DNA from: Pempheris klunzingeri
Lineage: Eukaryota; Chordata; Actinopteri; Acropomatiformes; Pempheridae
Reading direction: 5' to 3'
Assembly (NCBI RefSeq): GCF_042242105.1
Contig: NC_092012.1
Coordinates: forward strand, 33,385,978-33,449,977
Length of the DNA: 64,000 bases
The translations under genes and the position numbers were made by a program. This document shows positions 49,546 through 62,785 of this stretch, in pieces (the first letter of the stretch is position 1; every line of letters starts with the position of its first letter). The notes under the pieces were generated by a model that saw nothing but the letters and a program-made list of their open reading frames with translations, was not told the DNA's origin and made no database searches.

Positions 49546-52372
49546 TGCTATCCCATATTTCTATTACTATGTGGTGTCAGTGGTCAGTGTGTGAGGTTTC
49601 CTGTTGCTTAGTTACTGTATTGCAACGGCAGCGTCAGTGTCTGTGTTTGTATGTGTCATCCTCCCAGTGGTGGGTGTCTGCACGACTCTCCCACTGCTGC
49701 CGCCATGTCTGCTGCCTTTAAACTGTACTGCTGCTAACAAGAATCGGTCTTCTGGCAGAGAACTTTCATCCACGGCTGTTCCTATAGGCGCCTTGCAACA
49801 CATCCAGCTCCATACTGTACTACGTACGTCGGGGGAACAGCAGTGCCCAGCTGGTGTTGAGGAGCCAACATGCTCCCTGGATTAGCTGTGAGCATTGGCC
49901 CAGGTGCCCTGTCATAACCCCGCCCATCAATCACCATTGGCTGACAGCCCCAGCCATGGCTCCCGCCCTAAGGAAACACGAATCTCCACCCCTTCAGGAT
50001 GATGGATGAGGATGGGGCGCCGGGCCCTAAGGGGTGGGAGTCTATGGAGTGTGAAGCTGCATGGAGGTATGGTGAGGGGGGCCGAGAAGGAGAGGAGGAA
50101 AACCAAGTGAGAAGTTACTAAAGAACAAATTGAATCTTATTGTAAGTCTTGAAAATCCAGTGAAAAATGTCGAGCCTTGGCCCTGCAATGATTCCTCTTC
50201 CCTCCAGGGTACGGGAACCCATTTCGATAATTTTCCTCAATCGAGTGACATAGAAATGTCACACACTTGTCCGCTGACCTCGGCTTTCTTGATATTAGTA
50301 ACCAAGGTAGAGAAAAGTAAAATCATCAGACCTCAAGTCAAGTCAAGTCTAATTTACTCGTCTGAGGGAATCAGAGACAATGTGAGGGGAAATTACTTTT
50401 TAAATTGGACAGCTTTTGCGTCACGAGGCTCTCTAAGTGAGGATGAGTATCTGAAATGTGTCTGCTGCTGTTTGATCTCCAACAAAGTGGATATAACATT
50501 ACAATAGTAACCAGTGTCAGCCACCATCAACTGCTGAATGCGCTGCAGCTGTCTTGTATTTGAAATGTTAGAAAGCTGAGCCAAATTGTGACACAACACC
50601 CTGGTGAAGTCATGGAGTCAAAATATTCTGTGTGCACCGTCGATTCAACATATAGACAGCATGGCACATACTGTAAGAATGTGGCATCACACACTTTGGC
50701 TTTGAGAACTTATTACCTGCCTTTTTCATCAGCTCTACATTTCAAAACACCCACATATGACACAAATGAGCAAACAAATACCAGCGGTGCAAAGTAACTA
50801 AGTGTCCGGCCAGGCAGAAAAGGTACTGATCACTTTGATACCCTGCAGGTTACAGTAACTTGTCACAAAGTATTTCTACACTGAGGTTTTACCACTTTTA
50901 AGAATGTAAAAGTGGCTCATTCCTGCCCGTTTGTTGCTGTCCTGACCCACTGGCATATTTACACAATGAATACGCCGTCCTGTGGTCACCAGGATCACTT
51001 GTTTTTTTTAGCACCTGCACACCTTTCATCAATACGGGCCTCCAATCTGTAAAATTTAGTTTTATGTCTTTATGGCATTAGGACACTGCCGTGAAAACAC
51101 AAGCACTCCTGAGGGCCTTGTCTCACCTTATCTAACTGGCTCTACACTATGTCTGTGGTTTTCATGGCCACTGGTTTTTAACGCACTCATAAAACAACAT
51201 ATGATATCTCTCCCAGAAGTCACACTCTCTAAATGAACAGTGGCAGCTGAGAGACTCTAGATGCAGCCATACTAATAAATGTAAAAGAGATGAATAGTCG
51301 ATTTCTGCTGCTCCTCTTTTAGCAGAGAAATGATAAGAGTGAAATTAGGGCCGTATGAGTTGATGTTGTTGCAGGCCAGCTGCAGCACTGCTCAGATTAT
51401 GCAAATGTGTTTAATGCCTTATCCTCCAAATAAATAGTTGCCGCCAATATTTTTTCCCAACTGGTGTTCAGATGTGCTCAGAGCTGCAGCTCCTCTGCAC
51501 AGCACAGACTCCAGCTAACTGCAGTGAAGAGGATTTTCCCTGTAGCATGTTGAAAAATGAGTAACATTGTCATGAATAACTTAATGGCCATAAACACGGG
51601 CCTACAACTGGAGTTCTGATGAACACATTATCTGCTTCATAAATGAGCTGACTTTATTTGGACCCTATTAGATATGTCAGCAGCATGATTTAGACGGAGT
51701 GAAACTCTAAGTAGTGTAATGAGATCCTCATACAATGGCCTGCTTATGGACGCCCTCATCAGAGAATGGAAGCTAATTGCTGTGGAGTCACATGTAATAT
51801 TTTGAGCTTTTACAGGAGACCTTTTCAGGCTCTGTGTTATTATGTGTTATTGGGTAAAAATGTCAAATAGATAAGGTTTTAGGGCATTTAAACACTTAAT
51901 GACTTATGAGAAATGACTGTGGCGCTGTTGGTCGGGGGGGAAATTGGAGCATTAATGTGTGTTTTACAGTACACCTACCAAGGCTGGAAGGGAAAATGAG
52001 CTGAACCAAAATGTTCTCCTGTCACACAGGTAATGTGAATCAATTATCATCAGCGTGTCACTAAACAAGACACTAGCACTCTGCATGCTCGCCGTCAGCA
52101 AATGTTGTTCTGGATGTGTGTTTCAATTATATTCAGTATGAAGTAAAACTCCATTTATAGGTTAAAACATAGTCGTTGTGCTTCATACAGTAACTAAACA
52201 ACACATAGACGATAGAGTTTATTTAAAAATAAGTGCGTATAACTTCCTTATGAATGGTCCCAAAGCAAACACTCATCATAGAAAACCAGATCATTGCAAA
52301 CATCTGTGTATGTGTCCTTCCAAGTGAGATTAAAATGCTATGCATCCATTTTTTGGAAAAGCATTGTTCAGT

Positions 52373-52410
52373 GGATACTCCATGATTTATCTCCAAAAGA
52401 TGGAGTATCC
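52373..52410. repeat. Perfect 11-bp inverted repeat
   Basis: ggatactccat at 52373-52383 and its exact reverse complement at 52400-52410 flank a 16-nt spacer. It lies in AT-rich non-coding DNA with no T-run to suggest a Pol III gene. Confidence 0.9.
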
Positions 52411-53829
52411 TATTAGTCTAATAAGCATAGTATTATTATAATTTCGCCAACCATGGACTTAAGTAACTGCTATCCTTCAGAAAAGTAGTTCATTTAATTT
52501 CCTGCTATTGAATCAGAGTTGATTTATTCTGCAAATAACTCATTTTGAAATAAACTCATCTAACAGTTTCGCAGCCCTAAACTCTCTCCCGTCTGACGCG
52601 GGACTTGGTGCCAGCAGAAAAGACTCCTTTATGTGATGGGGATAGAGAGACGTGGTCTGTTGCACACGCTGCTGCTCGCTCCACAGAGGAAAATATGGAA
52701 AAATTGGAACTGACAACGACCTCCTAGACAGAGAGCACGTTGGATTGGATTTTATAGTGCGTTGCCTTGGTGTGCCAGTTCCACACATTCTTGGGTGAGC
52801 AGCATCGGTGTGACACGGAGAGAGGATTCATTGTTTTGATTTTAAACATGGCCGTATTAATTATATATCGCCTTCAATTATTCAGGCTGAAAAAGGGACA
52901 ACATGTGTGGTGCTTTTAACGTATTATTTGTGCTACTGAGCTGCTGAAAACACATTTAAGGCAGGCAACAATGAGAAAACAGTCTCTGCGTGAGGTGAAC
53001 TAGCTCTGACCAGGGGCGATTCTAGGAGTTGACAAGGTCTGGGGTCACACACCACACACCATCTGGGGCTGAGGTCAGAGTGTGTGTGTGTGTGTGTTGG
53101 GTGCTGCAGCGTGTGTGTTTTTCTTTTTTTTTCTGTGGTCCCTGCTGTTCTGCCTACTGTCTAAATTTAATTTAATTTTACTGCTTTGTATGAAGTCCAC
53201 AAACATTACACTTCATTTGAAATGTGATTCTCATGACAATTGTTCTGGACAAAATGATATCTTTAGGGCAGCAGATAATTCTCAAACCTGTGCCTCCAAG
53301 TGTTTAATTGCTACTTTACTCTTTCATTCTGATTTTACATTTTTATTTGACTGCTGTACAGTTTGGCACTTTGTGTTTAAGGCTGCAAATGAAGTAAAGC
53401 AGCAACCCGATGACAGTAGATTGAATTGAAAAACTTGTTTATTTGTTCAACCATTTAGGGAATATCAGGTGACCATTTTGTTTTTCTCCCAATTATGTTA
53501 CCAACTCTCCAAGTATCCCATATCCTTTTACCCACATCATCTCTGTCTAAATGACAAAGTAATGTACATTGTTCCTATAACACTGTTTTCATATCCTCTA
53601 AAAATCCATATTAAAAACTGTGCCGTATGGGAATTTCGGGGATATTTCCAAAATATAGCATGCATATTTTTTGGATCTCTTCGGGAAGTCTGCACCAGCA
53701 GCAGATATTACAGATACATTGTTAAGGTTTGTTTAGCAGCATTAGTCACTAAACCAGCGGTCCTACAATTTAGGGCCAGTTCTGGTTGCCAGCAGGATTT
53801 TTCTTTGTACTTTATGATGTGTGCAAATG

Positions 53830-53832
<3 letters not shown>

Positions 53833-53866
<34 letters not shown>
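53833..53866. repeat. (AC)17 microsatellite
   Basis: Seventeen perfect AC units in non-coding DNA. Confidence 0.95.
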
Positions 53867-53870
<4 letters not shown>

Positions 53871-56599
53871 TTAAGTTGCAGCTTGTTTTGAAGGTTATCT
53901 AGCTGCTGTTCCTACAGTGGCAAGTTTACCGTCATTCGTCAACTATAACTGACCACAATATCAACGGTTAGACTGACTTTCCGAAGCCAGACTTTCCTGA
54001 TATTACACTGCAGATGCTACATCATTATACACTTCTACCTTTTCAGCTGTTCCAAAAAATGAAAGGATGTTTTGCTGCCATTTCATCTTTACTAGTTAAT
54101 ACTAGCCAACTAACGACTGGAGAAAAAATTATTTGAATCACTGTGCTGCTCAAAGGCTAACGATGCATGTTACTCAATGCACAAGCTGACATTGTGATTC
54201 AGTCTACATACCGCGAACGACAACAGTTCCTCACTTGGTGAAAAATTGGTGGATTGTCGTCCAGGTGATCTCCAGCAGCATCGTGCCTTCACTGCAGTGC
54301 AATGTTGTTTTTGCAGCCTTTGAGCCCAGCAACTAAGCAGCATTGCATGTGTCCATGTCGAAGCAGGGCTGCAGAGCAGATGGACGGACTGAGCATGCAA
54401 ACAAAAGGACGTTCCCCAACCTGGTCCACTACCTCATTCTCCCTACGTCCACGCACAGGCAGCAGTATGTTCTGGAGGTGGTCAGGAATTCAACTATTTA
54501 CATTTCGTGGCGATTATGGAAATGTTATCTCTGTCGGAGAGATTCGGGGCCAGTCAAAAAGCATTTTAAAGCCCCAGAAGCCCTACATTGATAATGCCGA
54601 TGGGCTGGACTAGACTCCCTCATTGACATGAAAGGGCGGTGACTTTTTGCATGTTTAATATTATCTTTGCTAAACTTAATTTTCTTATTAGAATGAGAAA
54701 GGAAAAGTTACAATGACAGCGGTGCCAGTGTTTGGTTATAGAAAGATGTCTCACCTTTTCAAATGTGAACCAGAGAATTGTCATCCACAGCCAATTATCA
54801 AACTCAGGTCTGGTTAAGGTTTTTAAAACAGCCGTCAGGAAGACGTGAACCAATTAAACACACAGAGCCTGGAAGAAATCTAGTGTGCTTTTTCTGCACG
54901 CTGCCAATGCTGATGTTCTCAATATTGTTCAAGATTTTATGTGTAGTCTGATTAAACGCACACTATTGCTGTACTACCTTACGTGTCCAGAGGGTATTTA
55001 TTATGGACCGTTACTTCCCTGTGAACTTTTAAATATCCTGGTGAATATATTCTGTTGTTGCAGCTATATGGTACAGCTAAGGGGATTTTCATCCCCCATT
55101 CTTTAGCCTCATTTTGACCTTATTGGAGGGAAAATTCCTCTTTAACTCCCTACAACCAAACAATAATCAATATCCTACGTGGAGGAACACTATTTGCTGC
55201 GCATCTTAAAAGCTTTCTTCATGAATACGCTCTACAACTCATCTATCCTATCTGATTGCATTGTCTGTGGATACTGTGGGAATTCCCTAACTCGTGTCTT
55301 TACTTGGTTTTAATATCTCATCTGTATTCAGCGTTATAATGTAGAAATGATGCAACACTCCCTCCCAGAGAAATGGACTGTGCATGAAGAGGAAGGGATC
55401 TGTTTCTAGCTAAGGGTTACGCTGACAGAACACACGGCTGTTTATAGAAACTCTGGCTGCTGCGTGGGTCAAACGTGTGATGTTACAATCAGAATCTTTT
55501 TATTCACTCGGTCATCCTGTTCCCGTTATATGAAGAGATCTGTATGCAGAGCACCAGACCTGATTTGTTCTTGCTGGTGCAGTAACGTATTTTTCGAATG
55601 TCCACCTAACTCAGACGACTCAATCGCAGCGTGCCGGCTATGCTCCATTGCCTCATCTCATATCTCATCCCAACCAGCACCTCCATTGCTTTTTTTTCTC
55701 CCTCTGCTAGTTTTCTCATTACATTCCTGGCACTCCCTAGGAAATAATACAGAGATTTTCTATTGGTCTCCGTGGAAAAATGCATTTCCTTTCATCTAGC
55801 CCTATGTGTGCGTGCAGACTCCACATACAGTACCTGTCCTCTCACAGTGTGTATGCAGCCCGCTCTCCCACTCTTCAGCCTCCTTAAATAGGCTATTTTC
55901 TCCTCTAATGTTGTTTCCCCTCTTCTCTTCTTTTGTATTGATTGGACAAGCTCGCTGGATCAATAGATTGCTGTAGATCAGAACAATTGCTGCTCAGGCG
56001 GGCTACCATCTCCCAGCATTCAACATGGCCTTCCCATAAACCACTCAGAGAGGCTCTCATTTCTGCGCCAAGGTTATGAAATAAAGGGCTGATAAAAGTT
56101 GACGGTGAGGCTTGTTTGTTTTGACCGATGAATAGGTTAACTGCTCTGGCATTGTAGCAAGCCTTCTGCGAGCGCTCTGGGTCTCACCTCATTGTGGAGC
56201 AAATTACCTTGAATCTATGGTGTCTTTATTGCACTCACAAATCCTGAAAGTTGTTAGTGCCACAGGACTGAGGAACAGAAGGAAGGAGAGATTGTATACT
56301 AATGGCCCCATGATGCTTGCTTTTTTTTTTTTTGATGCAGTTGGGATATCAAACCATCAATCATTGTGCTTTACTATTAAAGAAGACGTTCCTCCATACT
56401 GTCGTCTCCCTCACTTTTCTTTCACTTCACCCTTTTGACATTTGGCTGACACTGCATTCTAGTCAGACTTTTATAAGTAAGAACAAACCCTACAGTAGCT
56501 TTAATTTCCCCTTGATCCTGTATGTATCAGCACAGTATTCCTTTGTGTATGACACACAGACAGCATCCTTCACAAAAAATGACTTTCAAGAAGAGACCA

Positions 56600-56689
56600 T
56601 TGCTGCACACATCCTAAAGGATATGTGCTAAAGGACACATCCTAAAGGATGTGTGCTAAAGGACGCATCCTAAAGAATATGTGCAGCAA
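56600..56689. repeat. 28-bp tandem repeat of palindromic units
   Basis: Units begin at 56607, 56635 and 56663 (the last is partial), each 28 bp with a few differences. Each unit contains a short palindrome of the form cacatcct-aa-aggatgtg (perfect in the second unit). The array as a whole is bracketed by a 10-bp inverted repeat, ttgctgcaca at 56600-56609 and tgtgcagcaa at 56680-56689. Confidence 0.9.
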
Positions 56690-57040
56690 CAGTATTTTCA
56701 AATCTGGGCCCAACTTTTACATATTTTGGGTTTGAAATGAGTGGTAGGTCCAAACTCTTTTTTGGAATTGGTCTAATAAATTGCCTCCAGCAGCAGCTGT
56801 GACCAGGCGGCGGACGAGATGTAATAGCTGCGATATAATCTTTTGGGGCAATTGTGCCCAATCAAAGTGCTCCCACTAAAAGTGCTTGTTTTTGCCACTG
56901 ACAGGCTCAGATTGTTATTCGGAGTGTGTGACAACAGTATGGAAAGGATCCTCACAGATAGACCTGTGTGATCCTTTTTGTTTAACCAGTAACACCGTTA
57001 CTGTATCGTGCTATTCAAACCCACCAAATTCCATAAATAT

Positions 57041-57071
57041 AGGGTTAGGGTTAGGGTTAGGGTTAACCCTA
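57041..57071. repeat. Interstitial telomeric repeat
   Basis: Four tandem copies of the vertebrate telomere unit (AGGGTT) run at 57041-57065. They are followed directly by the opposite-strand version (taaccctat), so the array ends in a small head-to-head palindrome. It lies far from any chromosome end as far as the window shows. Confidence 0.9.
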
Positions 57072-57204
57072 TCCAAAAATAGTAATAATTAGGCTCATGT
57101 TTAAAGATACTGGAGTAATCCTTGAAGTAATCCAATCAATCAACTGATCAACTGAAGATTGGCATAAAGTTTAGGCATGAAAAACAAGTGTTCCTTTGTC
57201 TTTT

Positions 57205-57380
57205 TCTTGCAGCGTTACCATGAGGCTCACAGTTGTTTTTGTGTCTTGAAAGCTATTGGATGGATTCATAGCTAAAATTTCAATTTGCCCAACAAAACTA
57301 ATAGTGTTTTCTGTCAACCATACCTGTACAAATGTGTCACGCTGACATAAGCATTTAGAAAAGCAACACTATGCCGAAGT
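57205..57380 (+). repeat. Decayed teleost interspersed repeat, second fragment
   Basis: 'accatgaggctcacagttg' and 'gctattggatggattcatag' resemble the repeat at 2905-3215, read in the other orientation. The fragment is short and heavily changed. Confidence 0.35.
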
Positions 57381-59389
57381 GCAGCCTGACAGAGCTGCCA
57401 GCATGCTTGTAGACTTGCAGTCTTGTTCAATCTTGCAAATGTTAGGTTTCCTTCCAGTTGAAGGGCATGTCTTTACTACATTCTTTAAATCAGAGTCCTG
57501 ACACCAGTATTCCTAACTATTCCACATGGCAGTCCCAGGTCCCCCTGAACACATATTTCAGGTAGGTTTCAGAGCTCTAAAACTCTACATAACATATGAC
57601 TACTGTTCCAAACCATAAGTTTCTCTCTCCCTGTAGCTGTAAAAAATGCCCCTTCATTTTAGCTTCTTAAAGCAATTCCCTGAGAAACAATTCTTGGCCC
57701 CTTTTTCTTTCTCTACTGTACAAAATGCATCCACCTCTCAGCTGTCTGTGGTGGACATGTAGCAGCTCAAACAAGCCATCTTTATTTGCTCTTTAACGCA
57801 CATGGACACTTTTGGCAGGAAGCTGGTTGATGAAATCACACCGTTAACTGCTATTTGAAATAAATAGGGCTGTTCAGGCTTGTTTTCTGCAGCTGGAGAG
57901 CATTGTTAAAATAATGCCCCTTTTTATCTTCTGCAGACCTTGAGACCATTATCCACACTTTTATCCCACCTTGTTTATACTATACGAGCAACAAGCGGCA
58001 CTCTGGGTTACATCAAAGTTTGCTGCAGCTTGTCCAAGATGTAGACAAGATGCAAGGTTATCTAACAGGCTTTAAAGAGATTGTGATTCCTGTTTTAGAC
58101 TTTGTGCAGCGGCTGACAGCTTCAGAATAATTTTCGTTTTTACCCAAAACAGTTTGTACTTAAAAAAACAAGTTAATGGGAAGATCCTGCTCTGTTTTAT
58201 TCATTTTGATTACAGAATTATGTTTTGTGTCTCTGATCATATCAACATGCCAAGACAAGAAGGTTAAGAAAAAGTCAAGTAGCCATGTATCTATTTTGGC
58301 TTAGCTCCTAATTCAACAAAATCATTCTTTCAGCAGTTAAAAGGGCTTTACTGATATGTTCAAGTCTCATTCCATAGTGGACCAATACCATCTGTAACTC
58401 TTCCTCTGGAGATCCTCTGAACTCAACTAAGAAACAAGGGGGAGGTGTTCAGGGGGAGAATTGGGACAAATCATTATTATTTGTATTATGACAGAAAATG
58501 GTTCATTTATTGTGGAAGCCGCCGTGTAACAGGAGAGGTCCTAATGAGGCCTCATCCATCTTTCTTTCTATGCAGCCTGCAACCACAGAATCCAGCACTC
58601 CAAAGGCATGAACTGCAGCTCTGTCCATTTTAAATGAATGGCTTCTTCACCTGTGCTACATGCTCTGGGACATTATGCAAATGTCCCATCCCCTCGCCAG
58701 CAGACCCCTCTGCTCTCTGCCTGCAATCAGACGTGATTATGCACTGTTGGCTGCAAACGCTTCTTCAGCAAAATAAATTCACAATGACCATTATCATATT
58801 CAGACCTGGTGGCACGAGGTGAAGGCAGGGGCCGGGCAGGTGTAGTGTATCCAAAGATGCACAATAGCCCATTACAATCGCTGCGTGCTTGGTGGTATTT
58901 CGGTTGTGGCTGTGAAATAACAAGTAAAGGAATTAAGCTGCTGAGTGGATTTGATCACAGCCACGAATAAATATGGATAAAAATGCGAAGACAGCAAAGA
59001 CGACAGTTACTTTTCTTTTGTCCACAAAGTCCGACCACCACGCTTGGTGTAGTTCTATCCTTTTGTTCCAGTGTTCAACGCACCATAAGAGCACTAACTG
59101 TGGCCTCATTAAAGAGAACAGCTTCTGCACTGATGAAAGCCTGTTGGCCATGCAAAATATCTGGTTCAATATTTCAATATTTCATCATGCCCTTACGGCG
59201 AAGAGAGTAAACAGAGCTCTGCAACTCCCTTGAATTCCCACATTCAGTCTCTTTTTCTTTGTCTATGCCAACATACCTGTGTTTTGTCTCATTCATTCCA
59301 ATCTAATCTTTATTTATTGTCCTCTCTTGATGTCATTTATTTCCTTCTCTACACCTTTCTTTCTTTCCTTCTTTCTTCCCGTTGTTTCA

Positions 59390-59620
59390 GGTACTTCATT
59401 TCCTGTCCTTGTGTGTTTCCCACCTGTGTGGCTGCCTGATTAGTTTCACCTGTCCCTCATTATGCTCTCCTTCCCAGTCTATTTAAGTCTGTGTGTTTCT
59501 CTGTTTGTCTTTGTACCTCTGTGTCAAACGCTTCTGCATATCTCTGCTTGTGTTTAATGTTCCTGACGAAGCATTTTGCCTTCTCTTTGACAGATTTGTT
59601 AGCCGTTCTCAGACTGATGA
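59390..59620 (+). mobile_element. LTR-like fragment
   Basis: A promoter-like block, 'cacctgtccctcattatgct' followed by 'ccagtctatttaagtctgtg' (a TATTTAAG box and T-rich leader), is typical of long terminal repeats of teleost Gypsy-type retroelements. No partner LTR or internal coding region is present nearby. Boundaries are unclear. Confidence 0.35.
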
Positions 59621-60299
59621 CCTATGTACCAAACATTTTTTCCAAGTAGAGAATGTTTTTGATTCCAACAGCCTGGTATTTGAGTCGTGCTACTGGGCCA
59701 ACGACAGTTGTTACACTTTATTTCTTCCTTTCTTTGTGGACCAAATAATGTTAACTACCCACTGTGTGCACTACAGAGCTGTGCCTTTCAGCAAGTTTGC
59801 GCTTGCTCCTAAGTCAACACTTTGCAGTATTGAATTTCTAGGACATGTAGCTGAATCCAGATAAAGTTCAAACTCTGTGAACTCTAATATACAAATTAGA
59901 CAGCTAACCAATATCAAACCATCTTGGGAGAGTCTATGAGACAAATGTGTCTCACTGATGACCCGTCTTAACATTAAGAAGCTCATGAAAATATAGTAGG
60001 ATATACCTGTTAGTTCAGTGTGACAGGCATATATTTATTCAGCATTGCACATGATCTGCTGTTATATAGATCAGCATTTTTAATATGTATACTGAGTGTC
60101 TTTTGCATAAAGAATAATTTCAGGATGAATTAAGTTCTGTCTTACCTCATGTTGAGGTTGTACCTTGAGTGTGCAGTCGTGTCATTTAGGTGAATATAAG
60201 TATCAGATTAAACTAACGTATCGGCAGATCCCATATTCTGCTCACTGTAAAGTTCATATTTATACTCGGAGGTCCTACCAGAACAGATTTACATGGTTT

Positions 60300-60720
60300 A
60301 ATGTTAAAAAAACCTCATTATTTTTCTCATAGCAGACGTGGCTGCTGCAGCTGTTTCTTGTGTCTGGCTGTTTTAAAAGAACAGAACCATCTGCTGCTTC
60401 ACTCTCGTCTTCGTGTTACCAGGAGCTGGCGTAGGATTCAGGAGATTTTCAGTGAGACAGGAACAGTCGGCCTGTTGAACGGCTGGAGGAGGTCACATGC
60501 TCAACAGATCCCTTTATGACATCATAAGGGGAGCCAAATTTAAACCGAGCGTTTTCACACACATTTACTGAAAGACGGAGCAGGAGAAGCAGAGGAAGGA
60601 GTCTTTTCTCATAGTCTGCTGTTATGTAGGCACACCAGGAACCCACATGTGTGTTGAAAAGACATTAAAAGGGGATTTTGCTTATTATGGGACCTTTTTA
60701 AGGGATTGGGGCCAAAAAGC
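60300..60720 (+). repeat. Decayed teleost interspersed repeat
   Basis: Phrases 'gcgttttcacacacatttac', 'cagaggaaggagtcttttct', 'tgtgttgaaaagacattaaa' and 'ttatgggacctttttaa' are parts of a repeat frequent in teleost genomes as I remember it. Class is not assigned and ends are approximate. It explains the open frames here. Confidence 0.45.
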
Positions 60721-61030
60721 CTTGATTGTAAGCTGTTCACTGTGTGCACGAGAACATGCACAGCCATCTCTCAGTGCTACTCTGATCAGGGCTTCACGCT
60801 CTTGCTTGAAAGTGGCATCTATAGACAGCTAAGTGGTTTGTGCACCTCTAAGTGGTTAATGATGGCGGTACACCACGGGCAGCACTTTGCTCTTATGCGG
60901 AGTTGCCGCTGCAGTGCACACAGCATGGCTTTGTAAAGTCAATTCTTATTGGACTGACGGCACAGATACTGACTGGATACTGGACTTCTGCTTTTCCCCC
61001 GATTGACAGTTTAAAGACCTGTTACTAAAA

Positions 61031-61050
61031 TGTGTGTGTGTGTGTGTGTG
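61031..61050. repeat. (TG)10 microsatellite
   Basis: Ten perfect TG units directly after the interspersed repeat, in non-coding DNA. Confidence 0.9.
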
Positions 61051-62289
61051 CGTGCTTTGCTCCATCCATTATAACCCGGAGACAGAGAACATTATTACCC
61101 TCACGACACTGACAAGCAGCTCTACAGTATGACCAGTTTGGAGCTGGTCATATTGTTGGTTGTCAGGGTGAATTGTTGAAACACATGCTGAAGTTCTTCT
61201 AAACTGGGTCAGCAAACCAATGAATCACCACACTGCATCTCATACCCCCCACCCACATCTTCCTCCTTGTTCTAACTCACTGAAGAAATAGCCTAACTAC
61301 CTTTCTCCTTTGCTCTGTTTCTTCACACACTGTATTTATAGAACACATGTCCCAGGAATATTGTCAAGGCTACTTAATGTCCTGCATTTCATACCGACTG
61401 CAACGCTGCTCATCTCATTCCGTTTGGCACTTTGTAAACAGCAAAATGCATAAAATGTAAATGTCAACTCATGTGTGTAATAGTAAGACTCGAAGCACGG
61501 ACTGATCCCTCCTCTGAAGTGTTTCTTATTGCAGTTTTCAGACGCCCCGCGGGCTCTGAATTCCCAACCGTGAGTACATTACAAAGAAAGTTTAACTAAA
61601 CCTGAATCAAAGTCAGACAATTACTTCAGTGTCTCAGTCAAATACAAATTGCCTGTGGGGGGGCCCATAACAGGTGTGTAATCTACATAACGCAATCACC
61701 ACATAATCACAGCAATTACATGCACGCAAAATTGTGGTTGGCATTAAAATGCACTGAGCATGTTGTTGTATTTTGGTATCCGGCCCCTCTGCGCCGAGAC
61801 TTTGCTGCGTTCATTCACATTTCAAGCATTTGGTTGACTTTTCCAGAGCGACGGTCTTTAAGTCGCATAAACCTGAGAATCCTCCACAATGCAAATAAGC
61901 AATGGTGAGCTTTTCGGGGGCTCGTGGTGCCTGAGTGTGGCGACAGTGATTTAGCATTCATGGGTATCGAAAGTGGCAAACATAAGTGCAAGGTCAAAGT
62001 AATTGATTATATGAATTAGCAGGGGCCACATGTGCAGCCCAGAGGACGAGGATGAGGTTTTAATTAATTTGCTTAATTGTTTTGACTCCTAAATGGCTTA
62101 TTTGAATCTTTATTGTTTACTTTTTATTCTTAAGCCTGAGTCAGTTTTACAAACTTGAAAGGATTTGTCTCTTCGAACTTTGATTTTAGGTGTCTGCTTG
62201 TATTTCTGTTTCTTTTTTATTTCAACAGTACTTCGGTGGTAATCCGTTACTGCTGTAGTATTTCGTTTTGCTCCTCCCAGAGATCACTT

Positions 62290-62785
62290 GTTGTCATGGA
62301 CACTGCTGGAGCTCCCTGCTCCTAAACCCCACCCTCCTGCACACACACCCCTCTGCTCATCCTCCAGTCAGCACCTGCCAGCTTCTGCCCTCCGCTTCAC
62401 CATCCACACCCACTGCCACTCTGCCAATCGGCTGCCGGCCTGTTCGGTCTGCCACTCACCTGTTTTTCATCAGCTCATTATCGCTCTGTATTCGTAGCAG
62501 TTTGTCTTGTTCCTTGCTGGATCGTTGAAAGTGTTTAGCTGCTTCGTATCCAGCCTGTCTGTTTGTTTGATCATCTGGGTTTCCGACCTGCGCCTGTCTT
62601 CTGACCTGTTTCTCCGCCCGATGTTTTGTACCTCTGCCTGGTCGCCTAGATTTATGGTTTTTGACCTCTGGAACCAGCTGTACGTTTCTCTGCCAGTACC
62701 CATCAGTAAAGCCATTGTGTTGCTTTACTCCAGCCTCTGTCTGGTGAATCTGTGTATGGCTCCTCTGAATTGTGACACATGTCCA
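62290..62785 (+). mobile_element. Solo LTR-like element
   Basis: A C/T-rich block without an open gene contains 'cttgttccttgctggatcg', 'tgacctgtttctccgcc', 'gatttatggtttttgacctc' and near its end 'cagtaaagccattgtgtt' followed by 'tgaattgtgaca'. This order (pyrimidine-rich body, AGTAAAG-type poly(A) signal, ending in TGACA) is that of long terminal repeats of teleost Gypsy-like retroelements. No internal genes or second LTR are visible, which suggests a solo LTR. Confidence 0.4.

Noticed and set aside
51511..51540. Short 'PANCSEED'-like translation resembling the start of the NTRK3 extracellular domain
   Set aside because: Only a few residues agree, the surrounding frame has no leucine-rich repeat pattern, and stops are close by.
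53082..53891. Two consecutive open frames (115 and 140 codons)
   Set aside because: They contain T-rich low-complexity stretches and translate an (AC)17 microsatellite at the end. No motif was recognised.
53885..53910. Word 'ggttatctagctg' resembling miR-9
   Set aside because: The seed region does not match (tgaaggt rather than ctttggt), and no complementary star-strand arm occurs within the expected distance.
54302..54613. Overlapping open frames of 103 and 82 codons
   Set aside because: The two frames overlap in different phases and neither has a recognisable domain. More likely an unrecognised repeat or chance frames.
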